Below are positions 17,266 through 25,589 of a stretch of 64,000 nt of DNA, in pieces. Numbering within the stretch: position 1 is the stretch's first letter; the number at the start of each line of letters is the position of its first letter. A program made the position numbers and the translations under genes. Origin of the DNA: CAYWMY01 sp046352935 (GTDB lineage Bacteria > Pseudomonadota > Gammaproteobacteria > Steroidobacterales > Steroidobacteraceae); NCBI GenBank assembly GCA_046352935.1, contig JAXMGR010000022.1, positions 3,592 to 67,591 of the forward strand, written 5' to 3'. The notes beneath the pieces are model-generated. The model saw only the letters and a list, made by a program, of their open reading frames with translations. It did not search any database and had not been told where the DNA came from.

Positions 17266-18174
17266 TCAGAACAGAGGTGGGAGGTAATGGTCAACGAGCA
17301 GGACTGCGAACAGCAGCGACAGGTAGTGGATCGAGTACCGGAAGGTACGCATCGGCGTCCCGGGATCACTGCCGCGCCAGAGCAACCATGCATGCCGCAG
17401 GAACACGCCATCGAGTATCAGGGCGACGACCAGATAGGGGAGTCCGGACATCCCCGTCAGGTACGGCAGGATGGTCACGATCGTGAGCAGGATCGTGTAG
17501 AACCAGATGTGCAGCTTGGTGAATTCGATGCCATGCGTGACCGGCAGCATGGGAATGCCGACCTTCGCGTACTCGTCGCGCCGGGCGATCGCGAGCGCCC
17601 AGAAATGCGGCGGCGTCCACGCGAAGATGATCAGGAACAGCAGCAGTGCATCGGGGTCAACCGAGTTCGTGACGGCGGTCCAGCCCAGCACCGGCGGTGC
17701 GGCTCCCGCGGCGCCGCCGATCACGATGTTCTGAGGCGTGGCGCGCTTGAGCCAGACGGTGTAGATGACGGCATACCCGATCAGCGACACGAACGTCAGT
17801 ACCGCGGTCAGCGGATTGACGAGCAGCGCCAGGAGCAGCATCGATCCCGCGCCCAGGACGAACGCGAACGACAGCGCCAGCGCTTCCGACAAATGACCCT
17901 GCGGCAGCGGCCGGTTCCGGGTGCGGGCCATCTCCGAATCGATGCGTGCGTCGAGCACATGGTTGATCGCGGCCGCCGATGCGGACGCAAGCCCGATGCC
18001 GATCGTGCCCCACACGAGCGCCGCCAGCGGGGGCCAGCCGGGTGTTGCCAGGAACATGCCGACGACGGCCGTGAAGATGATCAGCGCCACGACCTTCGGT
18101 TTCGTCAGTTCGAAATAGTCCGCGAACGTGGCGCGGCTGGTCGCGAAGGCGCGGGTCGGGCGGCTGAGATTCAT
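17266..18174 (-). CDS. ctaB: Protoheme IX farnesyltransferase (heme O synthase)
   Basis: 302-aa UbiA-superfamily prenyltransferase that adds a farnesyl group to heme B to make heme O, the precursor of heme A for the aa3 oxidase in this cluster. The active-site motif is NHVLDARIDSEMARTRNRPL and a second acidic loop occurs near IARRDEYAKVGIPML; about nine membrane helices are evident. It is the last gene of the oxidase cluster, 27 nt after ctaA on the same strand. Length and motifs agree with CyoE/CtaB. Confidence 0.95.
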   Translation of the reverse strand: MNLSRPTRAFATSRATFADYFELTKPKVVALIIFTAVVGMFLATPGWPPLAALVWGTIGIGLASASAAAINHVLDARIDSEMARTRNRPLPQGHLSEALALSFAFVLGAGSMLLLALLVNPLTAVLTFVSLIGYAVIYTVWLKRATPQNIVIGGAAGAAPPVLGWTAVTNSVDPDALLLFLIIFAWTPPHFWALAIARRDEYAKVGIPMLPVTHGIEFTKLHIWFYTILLTIVTILPYLTGMSGLPYLVVALILDGVFLRHAWLLWRGSDPGTPMRTFRYSIHYLSLLFAVLLVDHYLPPLF

Positions 18175-18201
18175 GGACTGTGACTCCGGTTGCGGCAGCT
18201 G

Positions 18202-19233
18202 CTAGCGGACCTTGACCGATCCGGACAGCCGGGACGGGCTCAGGAATCGCAGCAGTGCCACGAGGCTCACGAGCAGCAGCGCGGCGCCGGCGTTGTGCAA
18301 CACGCCGAGTGCGAGCGGAAAGCCCCGCCACACGAGGTTCATGCCGATCGTGGCCTGCAGCAGCACCGCGGCGACCGCGCCCAGCGCGGCGAGGCGCGCC
18401 GCACCGCTCTGTGCGCGGCGCCAGACCTGGAACCCGAGGAGAGTGACGACCACGAGGGTGAGGTATGCCCAGAGCCGGTGCGTGTAATGCACGGCCACGC
18501 GCGCCGGGTGTTCCAGCACGCCGAACTCGTAGTCGATGCCGAGGCCGCGCCAGAGCACGAAGCCATCGCGGAAGTCCATCTCCGGCCAGAATCCCCCCTG
18601 GCAGGTCGGGAAGGTCTGTCCGCAGGCGGGGGCCGCGTAGTTCGAGCTGACCCAGCCACCCAGCGCGATCTGGATCCCCGCGATGACGAGGGTCGCGGCG
18701 GCGAAGCGCAGCAGGGGTCGCTCCGCAGCCTTCAGTTCGCGCCGCTCTGGCTGGAGGGACAGCCAGGTCAGCAGCGCCAGGGTCGACATGCCGAAGACGA
18801 GATGCAGCGAGACGAAGAGTGGCTTGAGCAGCAGCGTCACCGTCCACATGCCGAGCAGGCCCTGGAACACGACGAGCGGTATCAGCAGCAGAGGAGCCAC
18901 GCGCGGCTGGGCCGCATCGCGGCGGTTCCTGATCGAAATCACGGCCAGCGCGATCAGGAGCAGCCCCAGTGTCGTGGCGAAGTAGCGGTGCACCATCTCG
19001 TGCAGCGCCTTGCCGTAGTCGAAGGGACGCTCCGGATACGCGGCGTTCGCTTCCTCGACCCTGGATTCCACCTGGGCCGGATGGACGTGGCCGTAGCACC
19101 CCGGCCAGTCGGGGCACCCCAGGCCGGCGTCGGTGAGCCGCACCCAGGAGCCCAGCACCACGACGAAGGCGCACAACACCGCCGCCAGGCGCGCCAGACG
19201 AAGGAACCAGGTAAGGGTCTGCGACTGTCTCAT
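18202..19233 (-). CDS. ctaA: Heme A synthase
   Basis: 343-aa membrane protein that oxidises heme O to heme A. It has eight predicted helices with the conserved heme-ligand histidines, for example in EMVHRYFATTLG and in VHYTHRLWAYL, plus the short periplasmic loop LTDAGLGCPDWPGCYG near the N-terminus and a second Cys-containing loop APACGQTFPTC. It lies between the SCO-like gene (54-nt gap) and ctaB (27-nt gap) on the same strand, so it fits the oxidase biogenesis operon. Confidence 0.94.
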   Translation of the reverse strand: MRQSQTLTWFLRLARLAAVLCAFVVVLGSWVRLTDAGLGCPDWPGCYGHVHPAQVESRVEEANAAYPERPFDYGKALHEMVHRYFATTLGLLLIALAVISIRNRRDAAQPRVAPLLLIPLVVFQGLLGMWTVTLLLKPLFVSLHLVFGMSTLALLTWLSLQPERRELKAAERPLLRFAAATLVIAGIQIALGGWVSSNYAAPACGQTFPTCQGGFWPEMDFRDGFVLWRGLGIDYEFGVLEHPARVAVHYTHRLWAYLTLVVVTLLGFQVWRRAQSGAARLAALGAVAAVLLQATIGMNLVWRGFPLALGVLHNAGAALLLVSLVALLRFLSPSRLSGSVKVR

Positions 19234-19287
19234 GGACCTGCGGGCTCCGGCATTGATCGATCGAAGGGCGGCATCATGCCGCAGCAG

Positions 19288-19899
19288 TCAACCGATGTGG
19301 GAAAGTTTCAGCAGCCGCTCCATGTCCTCGAGCAGGCCACGGCGGTCCGCCGTTCTCGGGTAACTCAGCACGAGATTCGCGAGCGGATCCACGATATAGA
19401 CTCGTTCTGCCGAGGTTACCGGTACACCGTCGTACTCGGGAAAGGCGCGCAGCAGCTCCGCGCCCGGGGCATTGTCGATCCGCGCCATGACGAGGTCCGG
19501 GTGATCGCCGGCGATGCGGGTCGCGTCCCGCAGTTCTCCGGAGTAGAGGAACAGTCGCTGTACCCGGTCGGAGTCACGGTTGAGCGCGCTGCGGATCTGC
19601 CGCGTATCGATGAGTGACCGGCGGCAGGCCGGATCGCAGCCGGCGGCGCCGATGTACACCAGTGACCACTTGCCCCGGAGGAAACCCGGGCCGGTCTCGC
19701 GGCCATCCGCGCGCAGCAGCGAGACTCCCGCCAGCGGCCGGGCCGGATCGAGGAGATCGCCGTGCTGCACGCCCGTCCCGGGTCGCCAGCCCAGGCCGTA
19801 GTGCAGCAGGAAGGCCAGTGCGAGGGGCACTGCGAACAGCGCCATCAGGATCAGCAGGGGACCGCGCCTGCGCGCGGCCGGGGGCACGGGTTCGGTCAT
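19288..19899 (-). CDS. SCO-like thioredoxin-fold oxidase assembly protein
   Basis: 203-aa protein with one N-terminal membrane anchor (about 13-33) and a periplasmic thioredoxin-like domain. A C-x3-C pair (Cys88, Cys92 in GCDPACRRSL) matches the copper-binding pair of SCO/SenC proteins. The usual downstream His ligand, normally in a V-D-H motif, is not seen; the equivalent place reads VTSAERVYIVDP. It may still act in CuA assembly as a thiol reductant rather than as a copper carrier. Its ATG overlaps the surf1 stop as ATGA, and it precedes ctaA. Confidence 0.75.
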   Translation of the reverse strand: MTEPVPPAARRRGPLLILMALFAVPLALAFLLHYGLGWRPGTGVQHGDLLDPARPLAGVSLLRADGRETGPGFLRGKWSLVYIGAAGCDPACRRSLIDTRQIRSALNRDSDRVQRLFLYSGELRDATRIAGDHPDLVMARIDNAPGAELLRAFPEYDGVPVTSAERVYIVDPLANLVLSYPRTADRRGLLEDMERLLKLSHIG

Positions 19900-20636
19900 C
19901 TCGGTTCATCCGGGTCGCGGAGGCTCATGACGACGAAGAGTATGACCGCGGTCAGTGCGAGAGCGAACCACTGCACCGCATAGGCCAGGTGACGCAGGGG
20001 GCCGAGGCCCGGCGGTCGCCATGCACGCTGGAAGCCGTCCTTCGCGGCGGGATCGAGCAGCAGGATCTGCGGATACACGCGGCCTCCGAGCACCGCGGCC
20101 ACTTCGCGGCTGTCCGGGAAGTTCATCACCCGAGGCCAGTCCCCGGCGTCCACCGCCGCGAGGTGGATGCCTGCGCGGGGCAACTCGTCGATGCGGCCCG
20201 TCACGGTACGCGGGCCGTCGTCCACGTCGATCGGCGGCAGTTCGCCGCGGCTCGCGCCCAGTGGCACCCAGCCACGATTCACGAGCAGCAGCGCTCCGTC
20301 GCTGCGGCGCAGTGGCGTCAGTATGTAATAGCCGACACGACCGTCGAGGGTGATGTTGTCGAGGAGGATCTGGTGACGCGCGTCGTAACGGCCGCGGACC
20401 TCGACGCGCTGGTAGCGTGGCACGTGATCGACGGCGGACGACAGCGCATGCGCGGCGCCCGTCGCCTGCGCAAACTGCTGCTCCAGCGTGCGCTGCGCGG
20501 CCGCTCGACCGAGCTGCCACTGACCGAGGACACCGAAGAGCGCGACGCCGGCGGCCGTGATCAGCAGCGCCCCGGGGCGGAGTGCGAGCACTCGCCGGCC
20601 GATACGAAGTCTCAAGCTATACTTCCCCGTCGCCAT
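19896..20636 (-). CDS. SURF1-family cytochrome oxidase assembly protein
   Basis: 246-aa inner-membrane protein with two helices, one near residues 20-42 and one near 220-240, and a periplasmic domain. SURF1 marks are FGVLGQWQLGRAAAQR, the VEVRGRY and ILLDNITLDGRVGYYILTPL segments, LLVNRGWVPLG, and a C-terminal RHLAYAVQWFALALTAV helix. The family promotes insertion of heme A into oxidase subunit I. The ATG at 20636 is only 20 bp from the divergent start of the DUF2909-type gene. The downstream SCO-like gene overlaps by 4 nt. Confidence 0.9.
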   Translation of the reverse strand: MATGKYSLRLRIGRRVLALRPGALLITAAGVALFGVLGQWQLGRAAAQRTLEQQFAQATGAAHALSSAVDHVPRYQRVEVRGRYDARHQILLDNITLDGRVGYYILTPLRRSDGALLLVNRGWVPLGASRGELPPIDVDDGPRTVTGRIDELPRAGIHLAAVDAGDWPRVMNFPDSREVAAVLGGRVYPQILLLDPAAKDGFQRAWRPPGLGPLRHLAYAVQWFALALTAVILFVVMSLRDPDEPR

Positions 20637-20656
20637 GGGCGACCCGGGAGGCCCCC

Positions 20657-20869
20657 TTGAACCCCGTCAAACTGCTGGTCGTGCTGGTGCTCCTCGGCAT
20701 CGTCGTCAGTCTCGGCTCCGCGCTGTTCCATCTGGTCCATGATCGGGGCGGCTCGAAGAAGATGGTCCGGGCGCTCACGGTGCGCATCGCGCTCTCCGTC
20801 GGGCTCTTCCTGCTGCTGTTCGTTGCCTGGTCGATGGGCCTGATTCAACCCCACGGCGTCCAGCACTGA
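20657..20869 (+). CDS. DUF2909-type twin-transmembrane small protein
   Basis: 70-aa membrane protein starting from a TTG at 20657 with GGGAG six nt upstream, which decides the start. Two hydrophobic helices span roughly residues 3-22 and 38-60, separated by a charged HDRGGSKKMVRAL loop. This is the pattern of the twin-transmembrane DUF2909 family found within oxidase gene clusters of gammaproteobacteria and, as I recall, also reading opposite to its neighbours in Pseudomonas. Role unknown, probably oxidase assembly or stability. TATACT at 20618-20623 is a possible -10 element for it, but I see no good -35. Confidence 0.75.
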   Translation: MNPVKLLVVLVLLGIVVSLGSALFHLVHDRGGSKKMVRALTVRIALSVGLFLLLFVAWSMGLIQPHGVQH

Positions 20870-20891
20870 CTCCGGGGCCGGCTGCGGCGGT

Positions 20892-21452
20892 TCAATCCCC
20901 GACCAGCCTGCGGATCTCCGGCAGGTTTCGCCAGTGTCCCTCGATGTCCATGCCGAAGCCGAAGACGAAGGAGTCCGGCACGCGCAGGCCCGTGAAGTCC
21001 GCGACGACGCGCGGTGGCCGCTCCAGCTCCTTCAGCGCAAAGACGGCGGTGCGTACTTCGGCCGCGCCGAGAGCACGGCAACGCTCGACGACAGCGGTGA
21101 GCGTGACTCCTTCGTCGAGGATGTCGTCGACGACGAGAACCGTGCGGCCGCCGAGCGGCACACGGGGCTCCGCGATCCAGCGCAGTTCCCCTCCCGCCGT
21201 GGCATGGCCGTAGCGGCCGACGTGCGCATAGTCGATCTCGAGCGGGAACCGCAGCAGCGGCAGCAGCTGCCCGCCCACCACGAGACCGCCGTTCATGACC
21301 ATGACGACGACGGGATGCCGGTTCACGAACGCAGCCGTGATCTCCGCCGCGAGCCTTGCGAGGGTCCGCGTCACGACGCCGGCGTCGGCGATCACCTCGC
21401 TGCGCCCGAGCAGCGACCAGGCGCGCGCCGTGGCGTCGCCGTCCTCGCTCAC
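20892..21452 (-). CDS. hpt: Hypoxanthine-guanine phosphoribosyltransferase
   Basis: 186-aa purine salvage enzyme that converts hypoxanthine or guanine plus PRPP to the nucleotide. The PRPP-binding loop VLVVDDILDEGVT lies at about 104-116, with the Val/Met-rich VVVMVMNGGL strand earlier and the C-terminal DSFVFGFGMDIEGHWRNLPEI segment. It lies 34 nt downstream of ctaE, between the oxidase structural genes and surf1, which is an unusual place for a purine gene; the cluster may simply have grown around it. Length fits the short gammaproteobacterial Hpt group. Confidence 0.88.
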   Translation of the reverse strand: MSEDGDATARAWSLLGRSEVIADAGVVTRTLARLAAEITAAFVNRHPVVVMVMNGGLVVGGQLLPLLRFPLEIDYAHVGRYGHATAGGELRWIAEPRVPLGGRTVLVVDDILDEGVTLTAVVERCRALGAAEVRTAVFALKELERPPRVVADFTGLRVPDSFVFGFGMDIEGHWRNLPEIRRLVGD

Positions 21453-21486
21453 ACCGGTCCGGCCGTTCCCGCCCGCCGCTCCGGTC

Positions 21487-22377
21487 TCAGAGCCAGTAGA
21501 CGAAGATGAACAGCCCCAGCCAGACGACGTCGACGAAGTGCCAGTACCACGCGACGGCCTCGAAGGCGAAATGGCGCTCCGGAGTGAAGTGCCCCTTCAG
21601 GCAGCGGAACCAGATGACCGCCAGCATGATCGCGCCGATGGTCACGTGCAGGCCATGGAAGCCCGTCAGCATGAAGAACGTCGAGCCATAGACGCCGGTC
21701 GACAGCTGCAGGCCGAGTTCGGTCCAGGCGTGGTGATATTCCTCGGCCTGAAGGCCGACGAACAGGAAGCCCAGCAGGAAGGTCGCGGCGAGGAAGATCG
21801 CGAGCACCCCGCGCTTGCCGGCTCTCAGGGCGTGATGCGCGATCGTGACGGTGACGCCCGAGGTCAGCAGGATCAGCGTGTTGATCGCGGGCAGCCCCAG
21901 CGCCGGGATGATCTCGAAATCGCCGTTTTCGTTCGGCCCCAGGCGCGCCGGTCCGTTCGTCGGCCAGCCAGCCTCGTAACCGGGCCAGAGCATGCTGGTC
22001 AGGCCCTTGGCACCACTGCCCCCCAGCCACTCGACCGACAGCTGCCGCGTGTAGAACAGCGCGCCGAAGAACGCGGCGAAGAACATCACCTCGGAGAAGA
22101 TGAACCACATCATGCCCATGCGGAACGAGCGGTCGACCTGATGGTTGAAGACCCCCGCCTGGTTCTCCGCGATCACGGTGCCGAACCAGCCCGTGAACAG
22201 CACGATCATCATCGCCATGCCGATCGCGAAGGCGTATGGACCAAAGGCTGCGCCCGCGAGCCACGAGGCGGCACCGCCCAGCATGGTCAGCAGCGAGACC
22301 GAACCGAAGAAAGGCCAGGGGCTGCCGTGCGGGATGTAGTAGCGGCCGGCTGCGGGAGCGTGGATTGCGTGTGCCAT
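21487..22377 (-). CDS. ctaE: Cytochrome c oxidase subunit III
   Basis: 296-aa inner-membrane subunit of the aa3 oxidase with seven predicted helices. Family marks are YYIPHGSPWPFFGS, FSEVMFFAAFFGALFYTR, ILLTSGVTVTIAHHAL, GLQAEEYHHAW, GSTFFMLTGFHGLHVTIGA and the C-terminal WYWHFVDVVWLGLFIFVYWL. It lies 41 nt after ctaG and is followed by hpt. It stabilises subunit I and is not catalytic itself. Confidence 0.96.
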   Translation of the reverse strand: MAHAIHAPAAGRYYIPHGSPWPFFGSVSLLTMLGGAASWLAGAAFGPYAFAIGMAMMIVLFTGWFGTVIAENQAGVFNHQVDRSFRMGMMWFIFSEVMFFAAFFGALFYTRQLSVEWLGGSGAKGLTSMLWPGYEAGWPTNGPARLGPNENGDFEIIPALGLPAINTLILLTSGVTVTIAHHALRAGKRGVLAIFLAATFLLGFLFVGLQAEEYHHAWTELGLQLSTGVYGSTFFMLTGFHGLHVTIGAIMLAVIWFRCLKGHFTPERHFAFEAVAWYWHFVDVVWLGLFIFVYWL

Positions 22378-22418
22378 GGGCGGTTCACCTCGTTGACGGT
22401 CCGCGCTCGCGCGCGGGC

Positions 22419-22979
22419 TCAGGTTCCTCTCGTCGCAGTCGCGACGCTCGCGGGGTTCGTGGATTCGTAGAAGGAGTACGCCAGCGTCAGCCGGTCGACG
22501 CTCGCCGGCAGTTCGCGGTCGACGATGAAGCGCACGGGCATCTCCCGCCCTTCACCGGCGTCGAACCGCTGCGGCGTGAAGCAGAAACACTCCGTCTTCT
22601 GGAAGTGGCGCGCGGCCTGCGCCGGCGTGACGCTGGGAACCGCCTGGGCGACGACGGCATGGTTCGCGAGATTGCGTGCGAAGAAACGGGCCTCGTAGAG
22701 GCCGCCGGGATGGACGCGCATCTCCGTCGCGACCGGCCGGAACTCCCACGCGCCGCCGTTCGGGACCATCGCGATGAATTCGACGGTCACCGTGCGGGCC
22801 TGCTCGCCTTCGGCGTGTGCCGGCGCGGCGGCCTGTGCGAGCGACTGGCGGGTGCCGATGCCGGTCAGGTCGCAGAACACGTCATAGAGCGGCACCAGCG
22901 CGAAGCCGAACCCGAAGCTGCCGGCGGCCATGACCAGCAGTTTCGTCGTCAGACCGCGATGTGGACGCTTGCCGCTCAT
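22419..22979 (-). CDS. ctaG: Cytochrome c oxidase copper chaperone CtaG/Cox11
   Basis: 186-aa protein with one N-terminal membrane helix (about 12-32) and a periplasmic domain that delivers CuB to subunit I. The copper-binding CFCF motif is at residues 131-134 in KTECFCFTPQRF, and the conserved YDVFCDLTGIG follows the helix. The ATG at 22979 is 9 nt after the stop of the 39-residue peptide gene. The position between ctaD and ctaE is standard. Confidence 0.94.
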   Translation of the reverse strand: MSGKRPHRGLTTKLLVMAAGSFGFGFALVPLYDVFCDLTGIGTRQSLAQAAAPAHAEGEQARTVTVEFIAMVPNGGAWEFRPVATEMRVHPGGLYEARFFARNLANHAVVAQAVPSVTPAQAARHFQKTECFCFTPQRFDAGEGREMPVRFIVDRELPASVDRLTLAYSFYESTNPASVATATRGT

Positions 22980-22988
22980 GTGACCCGG

Positions 22989-23108
22989 TCACCCCGCCTT
23001 GAGCCTGAGCAGGATGAAGCCCGCGTACACCGCGAGCGCGAGCGCGAACAACCCAATGGTCATCCGCCGCACGCGACGCCGGCGTCCGGCTTCATCGGGA
23101 GGCTGCAT
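22989..23108 (-). CDS. 39-residue single-span membrane peptide in the oxidase operon
   Basis: Small frame translated by hand. Residues 1-15 are Arg-rich (AGRRRRVRRM), residues 17-34 form one hydrophobic helix (TIGLFALALAVYAGFILL), and the end is RLKAG. The charge pattern predicts an N-in membrane peptide. It starts 3 nt after the ctaD stop and ends 9 nt before the ctaG start, exactly where small cytochrome oxidase assembly peptides (CoxF/CtaD-associated) are found in other Proteobacteria. Function is not shown; a role in oxidase maturation follows from position only. It is too short for most gene finders. Confidence 0.7.
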   Translation of the reverse strand: MQPPDEAGRRRRVRRMTIGLFALALAVYAGFILLRLKAG

Positions 23109-23111
23109 CGC

Positions 23112-24692
23112 TCACTTGACCTCGGGTGCCGTCTCGAAGGTGTGGTGCGGGGCCGGTGACGGCACCGTCCACTCGAGGCCTGGCGTGTAGGCGTCCCAGA
23201 CCTTCTGCGTGGCCTTCTCGCCACCGCGCACGCAGCTCACGATGATGTACACGAACAGCAGCTGCGACAGGCCGAAGCCGAACGCCCCGATCGAGGACAC
23301 CATGTTCCAGTCGGCGAACTGCGGAGCGTAGTCCGGAATGCGGCGCGGCATCCCGGCGAGACCCAGGAAGTGCTGCGGGAAGAACAGCACGTTCACGAAG
23401 ATCGTCGACAGCCAGAAGTGCGTCTTCGCCAGCTTCATGTCGTACATGTGGCCGGTCCACTTCGGCAGCCAGTAGTAGACGGCCGCCATGAGCGCGAACA
23501 CGGCGCCCGGCACCAGCACGTAGTGGAAGTGCGCGACCACGAAGTAGGTGTCGTGATACTGGAAGTCGGCGGGCACGATCGCGAGCATCAGCCCCGAAAA
23601 GCCGCCGATCGTGAACAGGAACAGGAACGACAGCGCGAACAGCATCGGCGGCTCGAACGTGATCGAGCCGCGCCACAGGGTCGTCGTCCAGTTGAAGACC
23701 TTCACGCCGGTCGGGATCGCGATCAGCATCGTCGACAGCATGAAGAACAGCTGGCCGGCGAGCGGCATTCCGACGGTGAACATGTGGTGCGCCCACACGA
23801 TGAACGACAGGAAGCCGATCGAAGCCGTCGCGTAGACCATGGTCTCGTAGCCGAACAGCGGCTTGCGTGCGAACGTCGGGATGATCTCGGAGACGATGCC
23901 GAAGGCCGGCAGGATCATGATGTAGACCTCGGGGTGCCCGAAGAACCAGAACACGTGCTGGTAGAGCACCGGGTCGCCGCCGCCGGCCGGGTTGAAGAAC
24001 GACGTGCCGAAGTAGTGGTCGGTGAGCAGCATCGTCACCGCGCCCGCGAACACCGGCATGACCGCGATCAGCAGGTAGGCCGTGATGAGCCACGTCCAGC
24101 AGAAGATCGGCATCTTCAGCAGCGACATGCCGGGGGCGCGCATGTTCATGATCGTGACGATCACGTTGATCGAGCCCATGATCGACGAGGCTCCCATCAT
24201 GTGGATCGCGAAGATCGACAGCGGGAACGAGTTGCCGCCCTGCAGGACCAGCGGCGGATACAGCGTCCAGCCCGCGGCCGGCGCACCACCCGGCAGGAAC
24301 AGCGTGGTGACCAGCAGCGAGAACGCCGCGACCAGCAGCCAGAAGCTGTAGTTGTTCATGCGCGGCAGCGCCATGTCGGGTGCGCCGATCTGCAGCGGGA
24401 TCATCCAGTTGGCGAGGCCGACCGTCGCCGGCATGACCGCGCCGAACACCATGACCAGCGCATGCACCGTGGTCATCTGGTTGAAGAAGCCGGGATCGAC
24501 CAGTTGCATCCCGGGCTGGAACAGTTCCGCACGGATGATGAGCGCCATGGTCCCGCCCGTCAGGAACATGATCAGCGAGAACACCAGGTACATGGTCCCG
24601 ATGTCCTTGTGATTGGTCGAGAACAGCCAGCGCCTGATGCCCGTGGGGGCGTGATCGTGGTGGTCTGCGTGCTCAGCGTGCGAATTAGCCAT
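23112..24692 (-). CDS. ctaD: Cytochrome c oxidase subunit I
   Basis: 526-aa catalytic subunit with 12 helices that carries heme a and the heme a3-CuB site and reduces O2 with proton pumping. The N-terminus has a His-rich tail then RRWLFSTNHKDIGTMYL. The CuB His/Tyr region is FWFFGHPEVYIMILPAFG, and later His ligands lie in FIVWAHHMFTVG and HDTYFVVAHFHYVLVPG. It starts 6 nt after ctaC. The gene order ctaC-ctaD-peptide-ctaG-ctaE matches the aa3 oxidase cluster of Pseudomonas. Confidence 0.97.
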   Translation of the reverse strand: MANSHAEHADHHDHAPTGIRRWLFSTNHKDIGTMYLVFSLIMFLTGGTMALIIRAELFQPGMQLVDPGFFNQMTTVHALVMVFGAVMPATVGLANWMIPLQIGAPDMALPRMNNYSFWLLVAAFSLLVTTLFLPGGAPAAGWTLYPPLVLQGGNSFPLSIFAIHMMGASSIMGSINVIVTIMNMRAPGMSLLKMPIFCWTWLITAYLLIAVMPVFAGAVTMLLTDHYFGTSFFNPAGGGDPVLYQHVFWFFGHPEVYIMILPAFGIVSEIIPTFARKPLFGYETMVYATASIGFLSFIVWAHHMFTVGMPLAGQLFFMLSTMLIAIPTGVKVFNWTTTLWRGSITFEPPMLFALSFLFLFTIGGFSGLMLAIVPADFQYHDTYFVVAHFHYVLVPGAVFALMAAVYYWLPKWTGHMYDMKLAKTHFWLSTIFVNVLFFPQHFLGLAGMPRRIPDYAPQFADWNMVSSIGAFGFGLSQLLFVYIIVSCVRGGEKATQKVWDAYTPGLEWTVPSPAPHHTFETAPEVK

Positions 24693-24698
24693 GGTCGA

Positions 24699-25589
24699 TC
24701 ACTCCGCCTGGGCCAGGATAGCGACGCCACCGGTCGCGTGGAGCTGCGCCGTGGCCGTACCCACGGTCGCGTCTGCCTGTCGGGTCTTCGCCTGTTCGGT
24801 CTTCAGCCAGGCCGCGTATTCGTCCTTCGACTTGACGACGACGACGATCGGCATGAAGCCGTGGTCGCGACCGCACAGTTCGGCGCACTGGCCGCGGTAG
24901 GTGCCGGGATCGTTCGCCTGGAACCAGAGCTCGTTGACGAATCCCGGGATCGCGTCGCGCTTGACGGCCAGCGCCGGTACCCACCAGGAGTGGATCACGT
25001 CGTTCGCCGTCAGCAGCAACCGGATCTTCGTGTCCTCGGGAACGACCAGAGGATTGTCGACATCGAGCAGGTAGTGGTCGACGCTCGTCGGCTCGACGCC
25101 GGACCGCAGCTGGCGGGCCTCGTCGCTCGAACGCGCGAGCCGGCTGTAGAAACCGACGCCTGCGTCGAGATAGTCGTAGCGCCACTGCCACTGGTAGCCG
25201 GTGACCTTCACGGTCAGCTGCGAACCGGTCATGTCCTCGATCTTGAGCAGCGTCCGTGCAGCGGGCACGGCCATCGCGACGAGGATGAAGACCGGAATGA
25301 TCGTCCAGACGAACTCGACCTTGTCGCTGTGCAGGATGCTGGTGTCAGGCACCGCTCCCTGCGACTTCCGGTACTTCACCAGCGAATAGATCATCGCCGA
25401 GAAGACCACGGCGCCGATCGCGACGCAGACCCACAGGATCAGCATGTGCAGACCGTAGATCTCGCGGCTCAGGTTCGTGACGCCAGGCGTCATGTTGAGC
25501 AGGCTCCAGTCGGCACGGGCCGGCGTCGCCGCCAGGACCGTGGCCGCGGCGCTCGCAATCGACAGCAAACTTCTCTTCTGGATGGACAT
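24699..25589 (-). CDS. ctaC: Cytochrome c oxidase subunit II
   Basis: 296-aa subunit that accepts electrons from cytochrome c at the CuA centre. It begins with a signal peptide (about 1-26, ending ATPARA), then two helices (about 47-70 and 92-113), then the periplasmic cupredoxin domain with GYQWQWRYDY. The CuA ligands are His200, Cys235, Cys239, His243 and Met246 (GQCAELCGRDHGFM). There is no C-terminal heme c domain. I chose the ATG at 25589 because the signal peptide begins there; the longer frame to 25661 adds no signal. First gene of the oxidase operon. Confidence 0.95.
   Translation of the reverse strand: MSIQKRSLLSIASAAATVLAATPARADWSLLNMTPGVTNLSREIYGLHMLILWVCVAIGAVVFSAMIYSLVKYRKSQGAVPDTSILHSDKVEFVWTIIPVFILVAMAVPAARTLLKIEDMTGSQLTVKVTGYQWQWRYDYLDAGVGFYSRLARSSDEARQLRSGVEPTSVDHYLLDVDNPLVVPEDTKIRLLLTANDVIHSWWVPALAVKRDAIPGFVNELWFQANDPGTYRGQCAELCGRDHGFMPIVVVVKSKDEYAAWLKTEQAKTRQADATVGTATAQLHATGGVAILAQAE

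Noticed and set aside
17139..17486. Plus-strand frames across the terminator and ctaB end
   Set aside because: They cross a strong terminator and run antisense to ctaB.
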